NCBI GenBank assembly: GCA_026008535.1 | Contig: BRKX01000003.1 | Location: 23,116,001-23,180,000 of the forward strand | DNA: 64,000 nucleotides | Direction of reading: 5' to 3' | Source of the DNA: Perilla frutescens | Taxonomy: Eukaryota > Streptophyta > Magnoliopsida > Lamiales > Lamiaceae | Shown here: in pieces, positions 10,763 through 21,528 of the stretch | How positions within the stretch are numbered: the first letter of the stretch is position 1 | How the letters are laid out: each line of letters opens with the position of its first letter | Made by a program: the position numbers and the translations under genes | The notes under the pieces: model-generated | Database searches by the model: none | Told to the model about the DNA's origin: nothing | What the model saw: the letters and a program-made list of their open reading frames with translations, nothing else

Positions 10763-13430
10763 TCAGAGGGGGTGGGGGCGGGGGAACTGCAGAGGCTGGC
10801 CAAATCTAGCAAACATCTGGGCCTCCATCTGCTGCATCTTGGCCTCCATCTGCTGCATCTTGGTCCTGACCTCGTCTCGAATCTAGGCCCTCATCTCATC
10901 TACATGCTGAGTGAAGGCCTCCTCTGTAAATGCGGGCTGTGAGGTGGCGCCTGAAAGGACATTGGTGCTGCTGCTGCCATCGCCACTGTAGAAGTGCGAC
11001 CGATATCCAGTGCCGAAGACGCGCTTCTTCTTGCTCATCCCTCCGAGCGCCTCTAGATAGAGGGCGGTCATATCCACCTGAGGGACCTCGTAAGAGCCTG
11101 GAACTGGCTGGCTCAACTCCTCCGCCCGTGCGAGGACCTCCGCCTAATAGTAACAAGTCGTTAGCACACTTATATATATATATTAATTATTTATAAATTA
11201 AATACTTAGAGCAAGTCGCTCGCTCTTCTGATCAGTTAAGTGTCCATCCTTATCACGATGGAGTCTCAAAAATAGCTCCCACCCAACTTGCTCGTCTGAG
11301 ATCCCTCGTGCCTGCAACTAATCAAACAACGTAAACAAAAATGGTTAAACACATTTAAATGAATTGCATAAATTTAAATAACTGGATATAAAAAATTAGG
11401 AACTACCAGATCATCTCCATGCTCCACAGCACATACGAACCCTCCCTTGTGTGTGATCGTGCCCGTCCCCGGTCCATCAGGCTCAGACCTCCTGTTCTGA
11501 GAGGTAATACGAGCCCTCTTCTGCATCTCATCTGACTCTCAATAGGCCAGCCAAGAAGGCCACACCTCTAAAGGAATCCATACCGGCCTCTTCCTGTTCC
11601 TGTTCTTCCAGACGGTGCAGATCATGTCTCGATATTGACGCGTGGTCGTTTCGCGCTCAAAATAAATTTGTATTGCTCATGTGCCCACAGCGAGCGTAGC
11701 TAGCTTGTGAGTACGGGTCAATCCCACAGAGAGCTGATGTGATTCCACCTTCGAGTCACCAATCAAAAAGGGGGGTTTTGTGTTGTCACTGTACTGAAAG
11801 TAAATCTGCTAAAGGAAACTAAAGACAATATCAAATAACAAAAGGTTCTGGCATTTGAACTTGAATTTGGTTTAAGTGTAAAACTGCTCGATCATGGGCA
11901 CACCGATTTTCATACATGATAGGTCATCTAGTTATGGTGACCGGATTCCTCTCATGGTCTCCTCATCCATCCTTTCATTTTAGGTTTAAAAGTGATTCCT
12001 CTTCTATTAAACCCCTAACCAGTTACCCACCTCCCGATTCCTCTAAGAGATGTAAGCAAGCAAGCAGCAGTGTGCCCCTAAACGGACCCAGATCTATTGT
12101 GTTCAACTGATTCCTCTTGTGCCCACAACACCCCGTCGATTCCCTTATTACTATATGAATCAACACACAGTCACGATTCGTCAATTCAATTAATAGTGGT
12201 GTGCCCTCTTTACCTAATGAGTGATCAGCCACATTAGGCACTTCAGACACACACTCACGTGGAACAAGGCTCAAGAATCGATAGAAACTTATCATGCATT
12301 ACTATGCCCATTTCGGCCTCACGAGTCCAGATTTGTACTTAAACCATTTTCATTGTTCAAACACCAGAAATAAACCACTTATCATGCATTACTGCATCTC
12401 CAAGCCTCCAGCAGTCCTTATCTCATCTATCTCTTAGTTGCCATGCCTCTTAGGAGTCCAGCTTATCACCAACTCTTATTCGGATATGTAGCCATTCTTC
12501 ACACCTCTAGCTTCCAACAGAATCCCGAAATTCATGCATGTGCCCATTCTGGCCTGTGGTTGAGTCTGTGTCAGTAGTGTGGGCACGACATCATCTGGTC
12601 AGCTTCATCCCTTTCTGATATGCCCATTCTGCTTCCCGAATGTATGATGAATGCTGAAGAAGTCCCCAGTGCCTCTGAATACGGTTTATGGCGACGAGAT
12701 AAACATGAATAATTTAGCATAAAATCCCCTTTTCGCCAGACTCAACCTCCGTAATGCCCTTTGACCTCAACCTGGTTCTTTTCGACTCAAAATAGACTAA
12801 AAAGGACATTTATATCGAATAAAATGCCCATAAAAACACGAAATAAATGGACTTATCAATATCTATCGACTGCCTTCAGGAGCCAGAGACGACGTACCAC
12901 CTCGTCTAAATTGGGGTCCCATGTGAACAATTTCTGCATTAAACAACATTAGTAATTCTATTAATTTTTTAACTAAATACTTAATTTCAAAAGTTAATAT
13001 ATTTTACCCTGAAATCCTCAAAATAAACCTCCGTCAACTCCGCTGGCATAAACCTCCAAGCAAAGCCAGCTGGATCGAGCTGCCTTTTAAAGATCTAAGT
13101 CGTGGCTGCCACTATCTCGTGAGTTGGGGTCAAAGTCCTACAAATAACAACATAACCAATCTACAACTTTTTAAAGGAACTAAAATACAATTAATAATAC
13201 AAAATGTACCGCCCCCGTACTCTGACCACAGTCAGCCCATAACGACATGCTATCATCGCTGACTCATCGAAGAATGACTGTTCCCCGATGTACAGGTCCC
13301 CTACAGAGGTATGAAGGCCTCCGGATGAAGAAGATGATCCGCTGGCACTGCCTCTGGAGCCAGATCCACTGGTGCCAGAACCACTGGCACCAACTCTGTA
13401 GCCAGAGAACCCAGCCCTCGGCATCTGCAT
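10763..13430 (-). pseudogene. CACTA second gene, plant transposase Ptta/En/Spm (Transposase_24) type, split by a solo LTR
   Basis: Five exon-like blocks read on the minus strand. The block at 13430-13191 is Gly/Ser-rich (GASGSGTSGSGSRG) and ends in CRYGLTVVRVRGR. The block at about 13140-13008 includes PAGFAWRFMPAELTE. The block at 12934-12859 continues after the solo LTR at 11635-11407 with RDMICTVWKNRNRKRPVWIP and later ITSQNRRSEPDGPG. The block at about 11318-11210 has WELFLRLHRDKDG. The block at 11150-10763 has LYLEALGGMSKKKRVFG and a Met/Gln-rich coiled tail. This order is that of the Transposase_24 family in CACTA second genes, thought to bind the subterminal repeats. A stop at about 10882 and the LTR insertion break it. 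Exon ends are approximate. Confidence 0.75.
11636..12858 (-). mobile_element. Solo LTR of the Athila-like family
   Basis: The sequence from TGACGCGTGGTCG to ATGGACTTATCA matches the 1597-bp LTR at 48002-49598, with an internal deletion of about 370 bp. No internal element sequence is attached. ATAT flanks both sides, consistent with a 4-5 bp target copy with one base lost. It interrupts an exon of the CACTA second gene; the reading of that exon resumes on the other side. Solo LTRs arise by recombination between the two LTRs of a full element. Confidence 0.88.
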
Positions 13431-13511
13431 CTAAAAAAGGATGTATTAACACAAATAAAATTAATGTAAGATATCACTAACAAAATTAAAGCTCACATAT
13501 ATATGTCACAA

Positions 13512-15529
13512 CTAATCCTCATCTATACTATCACTATCGTCATCTGCATAAGTGAATATCTCTTCTTCTTCATCCTCTTCCACTGCATCTCCACTGTCCT
13601 CAATTTCGATATCACCTCCATTCGGATGAATTGAAACAGAATCATTAATCTCAATAAGTGGAGGTCGATCCTTATGTAATTCATCCTCCTGAAGCCGCAC
13701 CATCTTCAATAAGTGGGACTTCAACATTGGATCTAGCTTTAATCTTACACACGGCCCACCAATCACTTTTTGCATGAGATAAATTCAGATAGGAGCAGTA
13801 ATAGACTTGAATTGATTGTTTTGCAAGGACAAATGGCTCATACTTATTGTAACTACGCTTATGATTTATTGAAACCAATTTCTAGTTTGGATGAACCGTC
13901 GTCCCCTGTGGTGTTGTGTCAAACCACTTGCATTTAAACAATACTATCCTTTTTATTGGTAGACCGGGATATTCAAGCTCAAACACTTCTTCAAGTTGGT
14001 CGTAGTAATCATTCTCGTCCGCACCATAATTGGTACCTTTTACACAAACTCCACTGTTCATCGTAGCTCTGCGTGTTCCATGATTCTTGGTATGAAATTT
14101 ATAACCATTCACATAATATCCGTTATACACTACAACACTACGATGTGGCCCTCTTGAGAGATCTCCAATGTATTTGTTCTCTACATGATTCGCAGGATCT
14201 TGTGCCTGTGAACATTAAAGGGATTTGATATAATATGAAACACAAACAAACTAGATAAACATATATATTCATGTTAATAGATTCATGACTTATTGAAATA
14301 AATATATGACAAGTGTTGAGGTATGTACTTTTTATACGGTTCGATCTCAGTGCAGTTAAGTAAAATGTATACTTGAGTAGCATTGTACTCTTGATCAGTC
14401 AAAAATCTGGTTGACTGTTTTCCATGTGATCGTCCAGGATACTTGAACATGGAAAGACAATCTGGATCATCGTTTACTGCATCACCCCTACCGTCATAAT
14501 TTCGAGACAAATTTCTGTGCTTTGTCCGCACATGATCTTCAAAATAGTAAGAGCAAAACGTCGAAGCTTCCTCCACTAGATAAGCATTGCATATTAATCC
14601 CTCAACCCTTGCCTTGTTCCGTACATTATTCTTTAGCTTTCGTAAGTACCTTTCAAATGGGTACATCCAACGATATTGTACCGGACCAGCAAGACGAGCT
14701 TCATCAACTAAATGTATGGGCAAATGCTCCATTGAGTCAAAGAAGCTTGAAGGAAATATGCGTTTCAGCTTGCATACAATTATAGGGATCATGTCATGCA
14801 AGTGACACATATCCTTTACTTTAATGTTCGCAAAGGACAGATCCCTAAAAAATATACTCAATTCAGTGATTGCTTTCCAGACAACAAGTGTGAGAAGTTC
14901 TTTAAAGGCAATGGGTAGGATCCGCTGCATTAGCACGTGACAATCGTGACTTTTCATTCTAAACATCTTCAACTTCTGCATATCAACACATCTACTCATG
15001 TTCGACACATACACATCTCAGACTTCAAAGTCATGAGACGAGCTACAAGTGATAATTGTGAATGCGTCTGACACCCAGGCTACAGCTCTTTATCTGCAAC
15101 ATCCTACATGTCATATAATTTTTGTGCTTCTAGGTTAGGAGGCTTCTCCGGAATCTGATTGACTACTCTGTCATCCATGTGAAGATCTGGACCACCAGCA
15201 TCAAACACCATTTGATGGTACGTATTTGATACAGTCTCCCGCCTAATTCTCGAAGTCGTAGCAACAGTCTCTGCTATTTCTCCTTGATACCTCCAGACGT
15301 GATAATTTTTCACAAACCCATTCCTCCCAATGTGCAACCGAACCGTATATTGATTTTGAAATGGAATGTTATCACATTTACGATACGTACACTTTATTTT
15401 ATCTCCATCCATGAACGCAGGCCGACTAGCAGCAAATTCGATGAAGCTTTCAAGTCCATTCAGGAAATCTGGATTTAAACACCCATTAGCCACATATCGT
15501 TTGTACATCCAATCACGATTCGCGTTCAT
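13512..15529 (-). pseudogene. CACTA first gene, Tnp2-type transposase lacking its catalytic core
   Basis: The ATG at 15529 opens MNANRDWMYKRY, the start of the plant transposase-associated domain; its CxxC zinc-type positions lie near residues 48-53. This frame ends at 15104. From 15014 the sequence jumps to a DUF4218-type region containing LPIHLVDEARLAGPVQYRW and FERYLRKLKNNVRNKA. After an intron near 14350-14210 comes a DUF4216-type region with YYVNGYKFHTKNHGTRRA and KRIVLFKCKWFD, and then an acidic tail. The roughly 500-residue Tnp2 (pfam02992) catalytic part that normally lies between the first two domains is absent; about 90 bp separate them. A stop lies near 13880 and a frameshift near 13700. 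The protein cannot be an active transposase. Confidence 0.85.
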
Positions 15530-15574
15530 TGTTAGACGAGAAGATGATCGAAAACTTATCTAATTAATCGAGTT

Positions 15575-16145
15575 TCGAATAAAATTAAAAAAAAATTAAA
15601 AATTTCGGCAGCACCTATGTGAAAATCCTAGTCCCAAGTTCTCGACTCTACGCTAATTGGTCTATGTTCCTCTAGTTAATCAATAAATACCAACAACAAA
15701 ATCAACAACTGCCAACAATTGAATCAATACTTGATTAAAAAAAATTAAAAATTTCGGCAGCACCTATGTGAAAATCCTAGTCCCAAGTTCTCGACTCTAC
15801 GCTAATTGATCTATGTTCCTCCAATTAATCAATAAATACCAACAAATGCCAACAATTGAATCAATACTTGATTAAAAAAAAATTAAAATTTCGGCAGCAC
15901 CTATGTGAAAAATCCTAGTCTCAAGTTCTCGACTCTACGCTAATTGATCTATGTTCCTCCAATTAATCAATAAATACCAACAACAAAACTAACAAATGCC
16001 AACAATTAAATCAATACTTGATTAAAAAAAATTCAAAATTTCGGCAGCACCTATGTGAAAATTCTAGTTCCAAGTTCTTGACTCTACGCTAATTGATCTA
16101 TGTTCATCTAGTTAATAAATCAAAACCAACAACAAAACCAACATA
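15575..16145. repeat. Tandem repeat, 137-150 bp unit, about four copies
   Basis: The unit starts AATTTCGGCAGCACCTATGT and recurs at 15601, 15750, 15887 and 16037. It lies directly upstream of the Tnp2-type start codon, in the likely 5' untranslated or promoter region of the CACTA element. Confidence 0.9.
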
Positions 16146-16161
16146 TATAATATATCAACAA

Positions 16162-16260
16162 CACCAACAATTTATAAAGAGGGATCCATGGGCCCTCATC
16201 CCATTCACAATAAATAATTTATAAAGAGGGATCCAGGGGCCCTCATCCCATTCACAATAC
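16162..16260. repeat. Tandem duplication of a 46-bp unit with GGATCC...GGGCCC palindromes
   Basis: The unit ATTTATAAAGAGGGATCC(A)...GGGCCCTCATCCCATTCACAAT occurs twice in a row. Each copy carries an inverted pair GGGAT/ATCCC-like around GGGCCC that could fold into a small hairpin. It lies inside the CACTA element. Confidence 0.7.
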
Positions 16261-16361
16261 CATACTTTCAATTTAATTGTATCTGATAAATTGAACAACA
16301 TGCATGCTTGTAAAAAATTATAACATGCTCAATCTTAATTTCATTTTCACATACTTACTAA

Positions 16362-16690
16362 TATCATATTTAACATGCATATTAAAATCATAAAATCATT
16401 AATTCATAAATAAAAATTAACATCATATTTAACATGCATATTAAAATCATAAAATCATTAGTTCATAAATAAAAATTAACATCATATTTAACATGCATAT
16501 TAAAATCATAAAATCATTAATTCATAAATAAAAATTAACATCATATTTAACATGCGTATTAAAATCATAAAATCATTAATTCATAAATAAAAATTAACAT
16601 CATATTTAACATGTATATTAAAATCATTAATTCATAAATAAAAATTAACATCATATTTAACATGCATATTAAAATGATAAATTCATTACT
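16362..16690. repeat. 59-bp minisatellite, about five and a half copies
   Basis: The word CATATTTAACATGCATATTA recurs at 16365, 16424, 16483, 16542, 16601 and 16652. The period is 59 bp, except the last, which is 51. Copies differ by single bases only, so the array is young. It is AT-rich and non-coding, inside the CACTA element upstream of its genes. Confidence 0.92.
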
Positions 16691-17036
16691 TACCTTTGTC
16701 TATGTGAGAGTATATATATGAATTAGCTTGACAAATTTCTCAATTTGATGTTTGAACCTCAATATAGCTCTTCTAACTACAACATAATTACAGGAAAAAT
16801 TAAAAAAAAAAAATCAAATTCACTAACACACACACACATATCTCCACTAATACACAAATAATCAAATACAAACATAAACTAAACTAACGCATAATTAATT
16901 CAAATTATCATATAAAAACCTAATCTAACCTAAAGTAACAATTAACATATAGTCTAACTTAATCTAACCTAAACTACAAATTATCAAAATGTAAAATTAT
17001 ACACTACAAAATCTGCATGATAAAAAAAAATACAAA

Positions 17037-17040
17037 ATAA

Positions 17041-17101
<61 letters not shown>
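17037..17101. repeat. (TAA)n microsatellite
   Basis: About 21 uninterrupted trinucleotide copies lie in the 5' part of the CACTA element. Confidence 0.95.
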
Positions 17102-17179
17102 TAATTTACAAAATCTGCATAATAATTTAAAACCTACATAATCAACACATAATAATAAAAATCTGCAAAAAAAAAAAAT

Positions 17180-17550
17180 TAAAAACACACACACACAGCA
17201 GCGGGGGAGGGGAGGGGAGAGAGACCGAGAGAGGGGAGGGGGAGGAGGGAGAGATCGAGATGGGGTCGGGGGAGGGAGAGAAACACACACACACACACAC
17301 AACATACAAACACACACACACGGGAGAGAGACAGAGAGATGGAGAGAGAGGGGGGAGAGACCGAGAGAGAGGGAGAGGGAGAGAGAGAGAGCTCACCTCC
17401 GCCTGTCGCCGTTCGACGCCGTCGTGCTCCGCCGCCGTTCACCTGCCTCCGTTCACCGCCGTGGGATGGGAATGGGGGGTCGGGGGGATTTGGGGAGGAA
17501 ATTAGGGCAAATGTGAATGAGGGAGAAGACGCTGTTCTGTCTGTATATAC
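17180..17550. repeat. CA/GA-rich low-complexity tract followed by a GC-rich island
   Basis: Dinucleotide CA runs (17186-17198, 17282-17320) and long GA-rich stretches run to about 17390, followed by a GC-rich segment at 17396-17500 with many CCG words. It lies between the right subterminal repeats and the genes. It could be the promoter or leader of the minus-strand CACTA genes, but no defined promoter element is evident. The Pro/Ser/Leu-rich open frames here are low-complexity artefacts. Confidence 0.6.
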
Positions 17551-17554
17551 GTTT

Positions 17555-18034
17555 TTTACCGACGGACTAACGACGGACACTGTCCGTCGTTATCATTTAA
17601 AAAATAAAAAAAAGTTAAATTAAATAACTAACAAGGGACTTAGTCCGTCGTTAGGTATAAAAATTAAATCCGAAATTAAATTAAATAACTAAGTCCGTCG
17701 TTAAATATAAAAATTAAATCCGAAATTAAATTAAATAACTAATGACGGACTCAGTCCGTCGTTAAGTTTAAAAATTAAATCGGATATATTATTAAAAAAC
17801 TAATGACGGAAAAAATCCGTCGTTAAGTTTATTAATTAATTAAAAATAAATAAAAAAATACTAACGATGGATGACGTCCGTCGTTAGAGTTGCTGACAGC
17901 AAATCCGTCGTAACTTTTAACCGCGAACTGATCCTGCCAAAATTTTCCGGCTCAGAATTGAACGATGGACGATCCGTCGTTAGTCCGTCTCTAATACCGA
18001 CTGATTCGAATCCGTCGCTAGAGTCTGTCGGTAA
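17555..18034. repeat. Right subterminal repeats of the CACTA element
   Basis: TCCGTCGTTA/TAACGACGGA words are arranged as inverted pairs about 20-60 bp apart within repeats containing AAAATTAAATCCGAAATTAA. They are cleaner and more regularly spaced than at the left end. They are probable binding sites for the element's DNA-binding protein, by analogy with En/Spm. Confidence 0.82.
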
Positions 18035-18057
18035 ACTCCGCATTTCTTATAGTGTAT

Positions 18058-18419
18058 ATAAAAACATTTGATAGTGAGATAAAGATATTAGATCATTTGT
18101 AGCGTCAGTATTATCCTTAGTTCTTTACCATAAATTAAGATCTTGACCACAACTTTTTTTTTCTATTGAGAAAATGCATAATTAACACTTGTTTAACTAC
18201 ATGTATCCCACACACGAATTAACATTTTTCAAATTGCATATATTAAAACGTGTAATTAAAAGTTTTTATAACGCACTTAACCCATGCATCCACCACTCTC
18301 TCATAGTATATGTCTATAATTATAACAAGAGCTGCACTTGCATGCAATAGCTCGTCCGTGCTGCTATTTCAGGCGGGCGCGTGGCCCCATGCGCGCATCC
18401 CACGTGCGGCGCGTGAGGC
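18058..18419. other. Intergenic DNA
   Basis: AT-rich, with a GC-rich patch at 18350-18430 (GCGCGTGGCCCCATGCGCGC). No gene was seen. Confidence 0.5.
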
Positions 18420-19145
18420 CCACGCGCCCGTCTTTTATTTTTATTTTTATTTTTTTTCCTGACCGATTTTTTCTCTTTTTTTTTTCCATTTTTCTGGCAG
18501 GGTTTTATACGTTTTCTTATCTTTTTTTATCAATTTTATTTGTTCCAAAAAATATATACCCTAAAAAAAATTAGTGAACCCTAAAATTAAAATAAATTGA
18601 TTTAATTTGTTTGAAATGAGTATTAAATAAAATTAATAAATCCTAAAAAAATACAAAATAAACCCCTAAAAACATCCCAAAAAACCCTAAAACATACAAA
18701 ATAAATCCCTAAAAACACCTCCTAAAAAACCCTAAAAAACACAAAATAAACCCCTAAAAACACCCCCAAAAAATCCTAAAAAACACAAAATAAACCACTA
18801 AAAATACCCCAAAAAAACTCTAAAAAACAGAAAATATACCCTAAAAAAATCCCTTAAAAAAACTAAAAAAACCCCCTAAAAAACCATGAACCCTAAAAAA
18901 AATCCCTAAAAAACATGAACCCTAAAAAATCCCTAAACTACTAAGCTCTAAACATTAATTTGAATGGAAAAAATCACAATTTGAACTAAATAAACTAGTA
19001 TAAAATAACTAGCAGACCCCTTACTTTTTAATGATACAGATGATACTTTTCGAATGTTTTGTGATACCTTTTAATAGGACTGTTGGTACCGACTTTGGAC
19101 AAATTTTTTTTTATGGGTTGACCCGCGTTGACCGGGTCAAAGCGA
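18420..19145 (+). repeat. Orphan arm of the long-arm element family
   Basis: It matches 6575-7375 in the same orientation. Shared landmarks in order are a T-rich tract, ATATACCCTAAAA, GTGAACCCTAAAATTAAAAT, a long degenerate CCCTAAAAAAC array (18640-18950), AAACATTAATTTGAAT, ACTTTTTAATGATACA and a GACCGGGTCAA block. No second arm is visible downstream, so this is a solo arm or a truncated copy. Confidence 0.65.
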
Positions 19146-19569
19146 GGGTTTGACCCGACTCATCTCATATAGTGTTATTTGCATCATGATGCATGCAAGT
19201 TTTTGCATTATAACAATATTTGTCAAATTTTATTTCTGCAAAATTTCGAATAGATGTTTAATTAGGTTTTTTTTTTTGCTCAATTTATGTTGGGATTTCA
19301 AAATATGTATTACAGCACTATATTTCGGAATATTGATTCTTAATTAGTAAAATGCACGTGATCATATATTTTACCAACCCCAAAAAATTATTTGCTTATT
19401 AAATTATCGATGTATATTAAAAATATTATTTTGTTAGTTTGTTTGAAAATTTATAAAATTATGTATAAAATAGAAGAGAAAAAAAAAATACAAACCAACC
19501 CAAATACTAACACCATGAAAGTTTTACAGGCAAATTAGCAAACGGGGTAGGTCTCATAAAAATTTACCT
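19146..19569. other. AT-rich intergenic DNA
   Basis: No gene, RNA or element end was recognised. Confidence 0.5.
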
Positions 19570-20388
19570 GAGTAAAACTCCAATGGTAAGACTAGCATTA
19601 ACGGCGACCACTTTGTAAGTGGTCGCCCTCCACGTGTGCAAAATTAAAAAAAAAAAATCTGAAATTTCAACCACATTTGGTCGACCACCCCTAAATTCAA
19701 CCACATGGGTCTCTTCCCAACCTTTTGCTTTGGCCAATGGGATGGAGACACTTGTCTCCATCCGGCCAATTAATTTTATAGTGAAATATATATAAAATTG
19801 ATATATTTTTTATATAAAATATAATAAAAATAAATAAAAAAGTATACCAAAATTCATATTTTTTTATTCTTTACAAATAGACATCAATTTTGCTATATTT
19901 CAACACATTTTAAAATTATCTATTTTTTTCTCTAGTTTTCTATATATCCAAATAATAAAAAAAATTCATGTAATTTTAGAAAATAACGTTTAATGAGTGC
20001 GATTTTTTTTTTAATTTTAAGAAATATTGTTTAATGAGTGTGATTTTATTTTCTGTAATTTTAGGAAATGTAATTTAATTGGTGTGAAGTATGTCAGTAA
20101 TTTATGCTATTAATTTAGTTTGGAATATTTTTATTTTCTTATTATAATTATAAATTTTTATATTATTTTTATTGCAAGTAATATTCTAATTTAAAAAAAT
20201 AAAAAATAAAATAAAATAAAATAATTATATATAATGGTGTGGTTGAGTGGTTGAGTGGTCATTGATAAAAACATGTAAATTATATGTGGTTGGGTTGAAT
20301 GAATATTGATGATGTGGAAGAGAGAGAAATTAATTAAGTATTGAAGTGGTTGCTGATATTGATAGTCTAAGAAAAAGTGAGGCTACTC
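19570..20388. mobile_element. Non-autonomous inverted-repeat element, about 0.8 kb
   Basis: The left end (GAGTAAAACTCC then AGACTAGCATTAACGGCGAC) pairs with the inverse of the right end (AGACTATCAATATCAGCAAC then GAGTAGCCTCAC). Both lead into CCACTT, giving diverged terminal inverted repeats of about 45 bp. The interior is non-coding and includes three tandem copies of a roughly 45-bp unit with TTTAATGAGTG (about 19985-20075). The superfamily is unclear because no clean target duplication was found. Confidence 0.5.
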
Positions 20389-20931
20389 TTGCACAAAACA
20401 AAAGGAACAAACCTAAAAAGCCGCGAGCTAAAAGAAGAATATTTTTATTGAAAAATTGATCGAGAGAGATTTTTGCAGAATAAGAAATATATGTTTGAGA
20501 AACAATTTTTTCTTTTATTTTGATAGATAAAGAGACACATGTTGGATGTAATTTAATAGTTACTTCTTTATTCTCTTACATATAATTTTTTGGACATATC
20601 ATGAAAATGCTTCTAAAGTAATAATTATAAAGTAATACGCATTTTCCGAAAGGATCGAAATTCATGGAGTACATGCTAGCAATAAATAAATTTCCTAAAA
20701 TGTCCAACAAACTACTGAGTGTGCTTAGGCTTAATTAAATTAATTCAAGATGAGCTAGCCTTGTCTAAATTATAATTTTTAACACATTTAATGTATTATA
20801 TATGATATTAAAATTATTGAGATAGATAAGATATAATCAATGTAATTCCATAACTATCAAAATTAAATTTTTTCAATCAATTACAAAATTATTAGATAAT
20901 TTGCTATATGTATAAGATATATGTGTGTGTA
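20389..20931. other. AT-rich intergenic DNA
   Basis: No gene was seen. Confidence 0.5.
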
Positions 20932-21180
20932 GGTTTTGGTTCATGTGAGAAATATTTGTTGGTGTGAGAAATGAGAAAATGTTTATCTTATTGTAATTTA
21001 CTGCTTAATAGGTATAATTTTATTGCATAATTATTTCATCCCACGTATGCAATGAAATTATAGCAATTAAACAATAAAGTATTTAAGCAATAAAATTATG
21101 ACAATTAAGCAATAAAATACAATATGATAAGCATTTTTCTCATTTCTCATACCAACATCTTTTCTCACTTAAACCCAACC
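20932..21180. mobile_element. MITE, 249 bp, with about 75-bp inverted repeats
   Basis: The left arm, GGTTTTGGTTCATGTGAGAA onward, pairs with the inverse of the right arm, GGTTGGGTTTAAGTGAGAAA onward. The similarity continues through TGAGAAATGAGAAAA and ATTGCTTAAT, leaving a short centre. It lies 11 bp from the left end of the MULE, separated only by TA repeats. Confidence 0.75.
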
Positions 21181-21528
21181 ATATATATATAGGGATGGGA
21201 TCTGGTGAGAACCGGTCACCAGGCGGGAACCGGGAACCAATCCCATCCGTCCATCTTAAAAAATCTACGCCTCAGATCAATTCAGAATTTCGGTGGCATA
21301 CTTGTAATTATCGCGAAAAATTTCAATTGGCGCGTTTCATTAAGGGAAAAATCGGAAAAAAAAATACTGTAGACATTGCTAACTTTTCACGAAGAACAGA
21401 AATAAAAAACTGCCGAAATTCAACTTCTTTGCTGCGAAACTGAAATCACCAACCAAAAAACGAGATTCAAAGTGAAGAAATCGAAATCTACGACGATTCG
21501 AATTAAAATCGAACTAAGCAAAGCAAAA

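Larger units (their letters stand above)
10163..18054 (-). mobile_element. CACTA (En/Spm) DNA transposon, internally deleted
   Basis: The right end is the inverse of CACTATAAGAAATGCGGAG (18036-18054). The left end reads CATTACAAAAAAAGCGGAC (10163-10181), so its CACTA tip carries a C-to-T change. The 3-bp target copy TAT flanks both ends (10160-10162 and 18055-18057). Dense subterminal copies of the word TCCGTCGTTA and its inverse fill 10195-10585 and 17555-18034. Inside, on the minus strand, are a Tnp2-type gene and a Transposase_24-type gene, as in autonomous plant CACTA elements. At about 7.9 kb, including a 1.2-kb solo LTR, it lacks the catalytic core and so depends on another element for movement. 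Confidence 0.92.

Noticed and set aside
16362..16690. Regular 59-bp repeats that might suggest a CRISPR-like array
   Set aside because: The units are contiguous with no unique spacers, and the DNA is from a plant nucleus; it is a minisatellite.
16997..17580. Open frames in the CA/GA-rich tract (Pro/Ser/Leu- or Tyr-rich)
   Set aside because: They translate microsatellites and purine-rich low-complexity DNA and are not genes.
18560..18950. True interstitial telomere array
   Set aside because: CCCTAAA words are irregular with variable extra A residues and occur within a repeated arm shared with 6.6-8.9 kb, so they belong to a mobile element.
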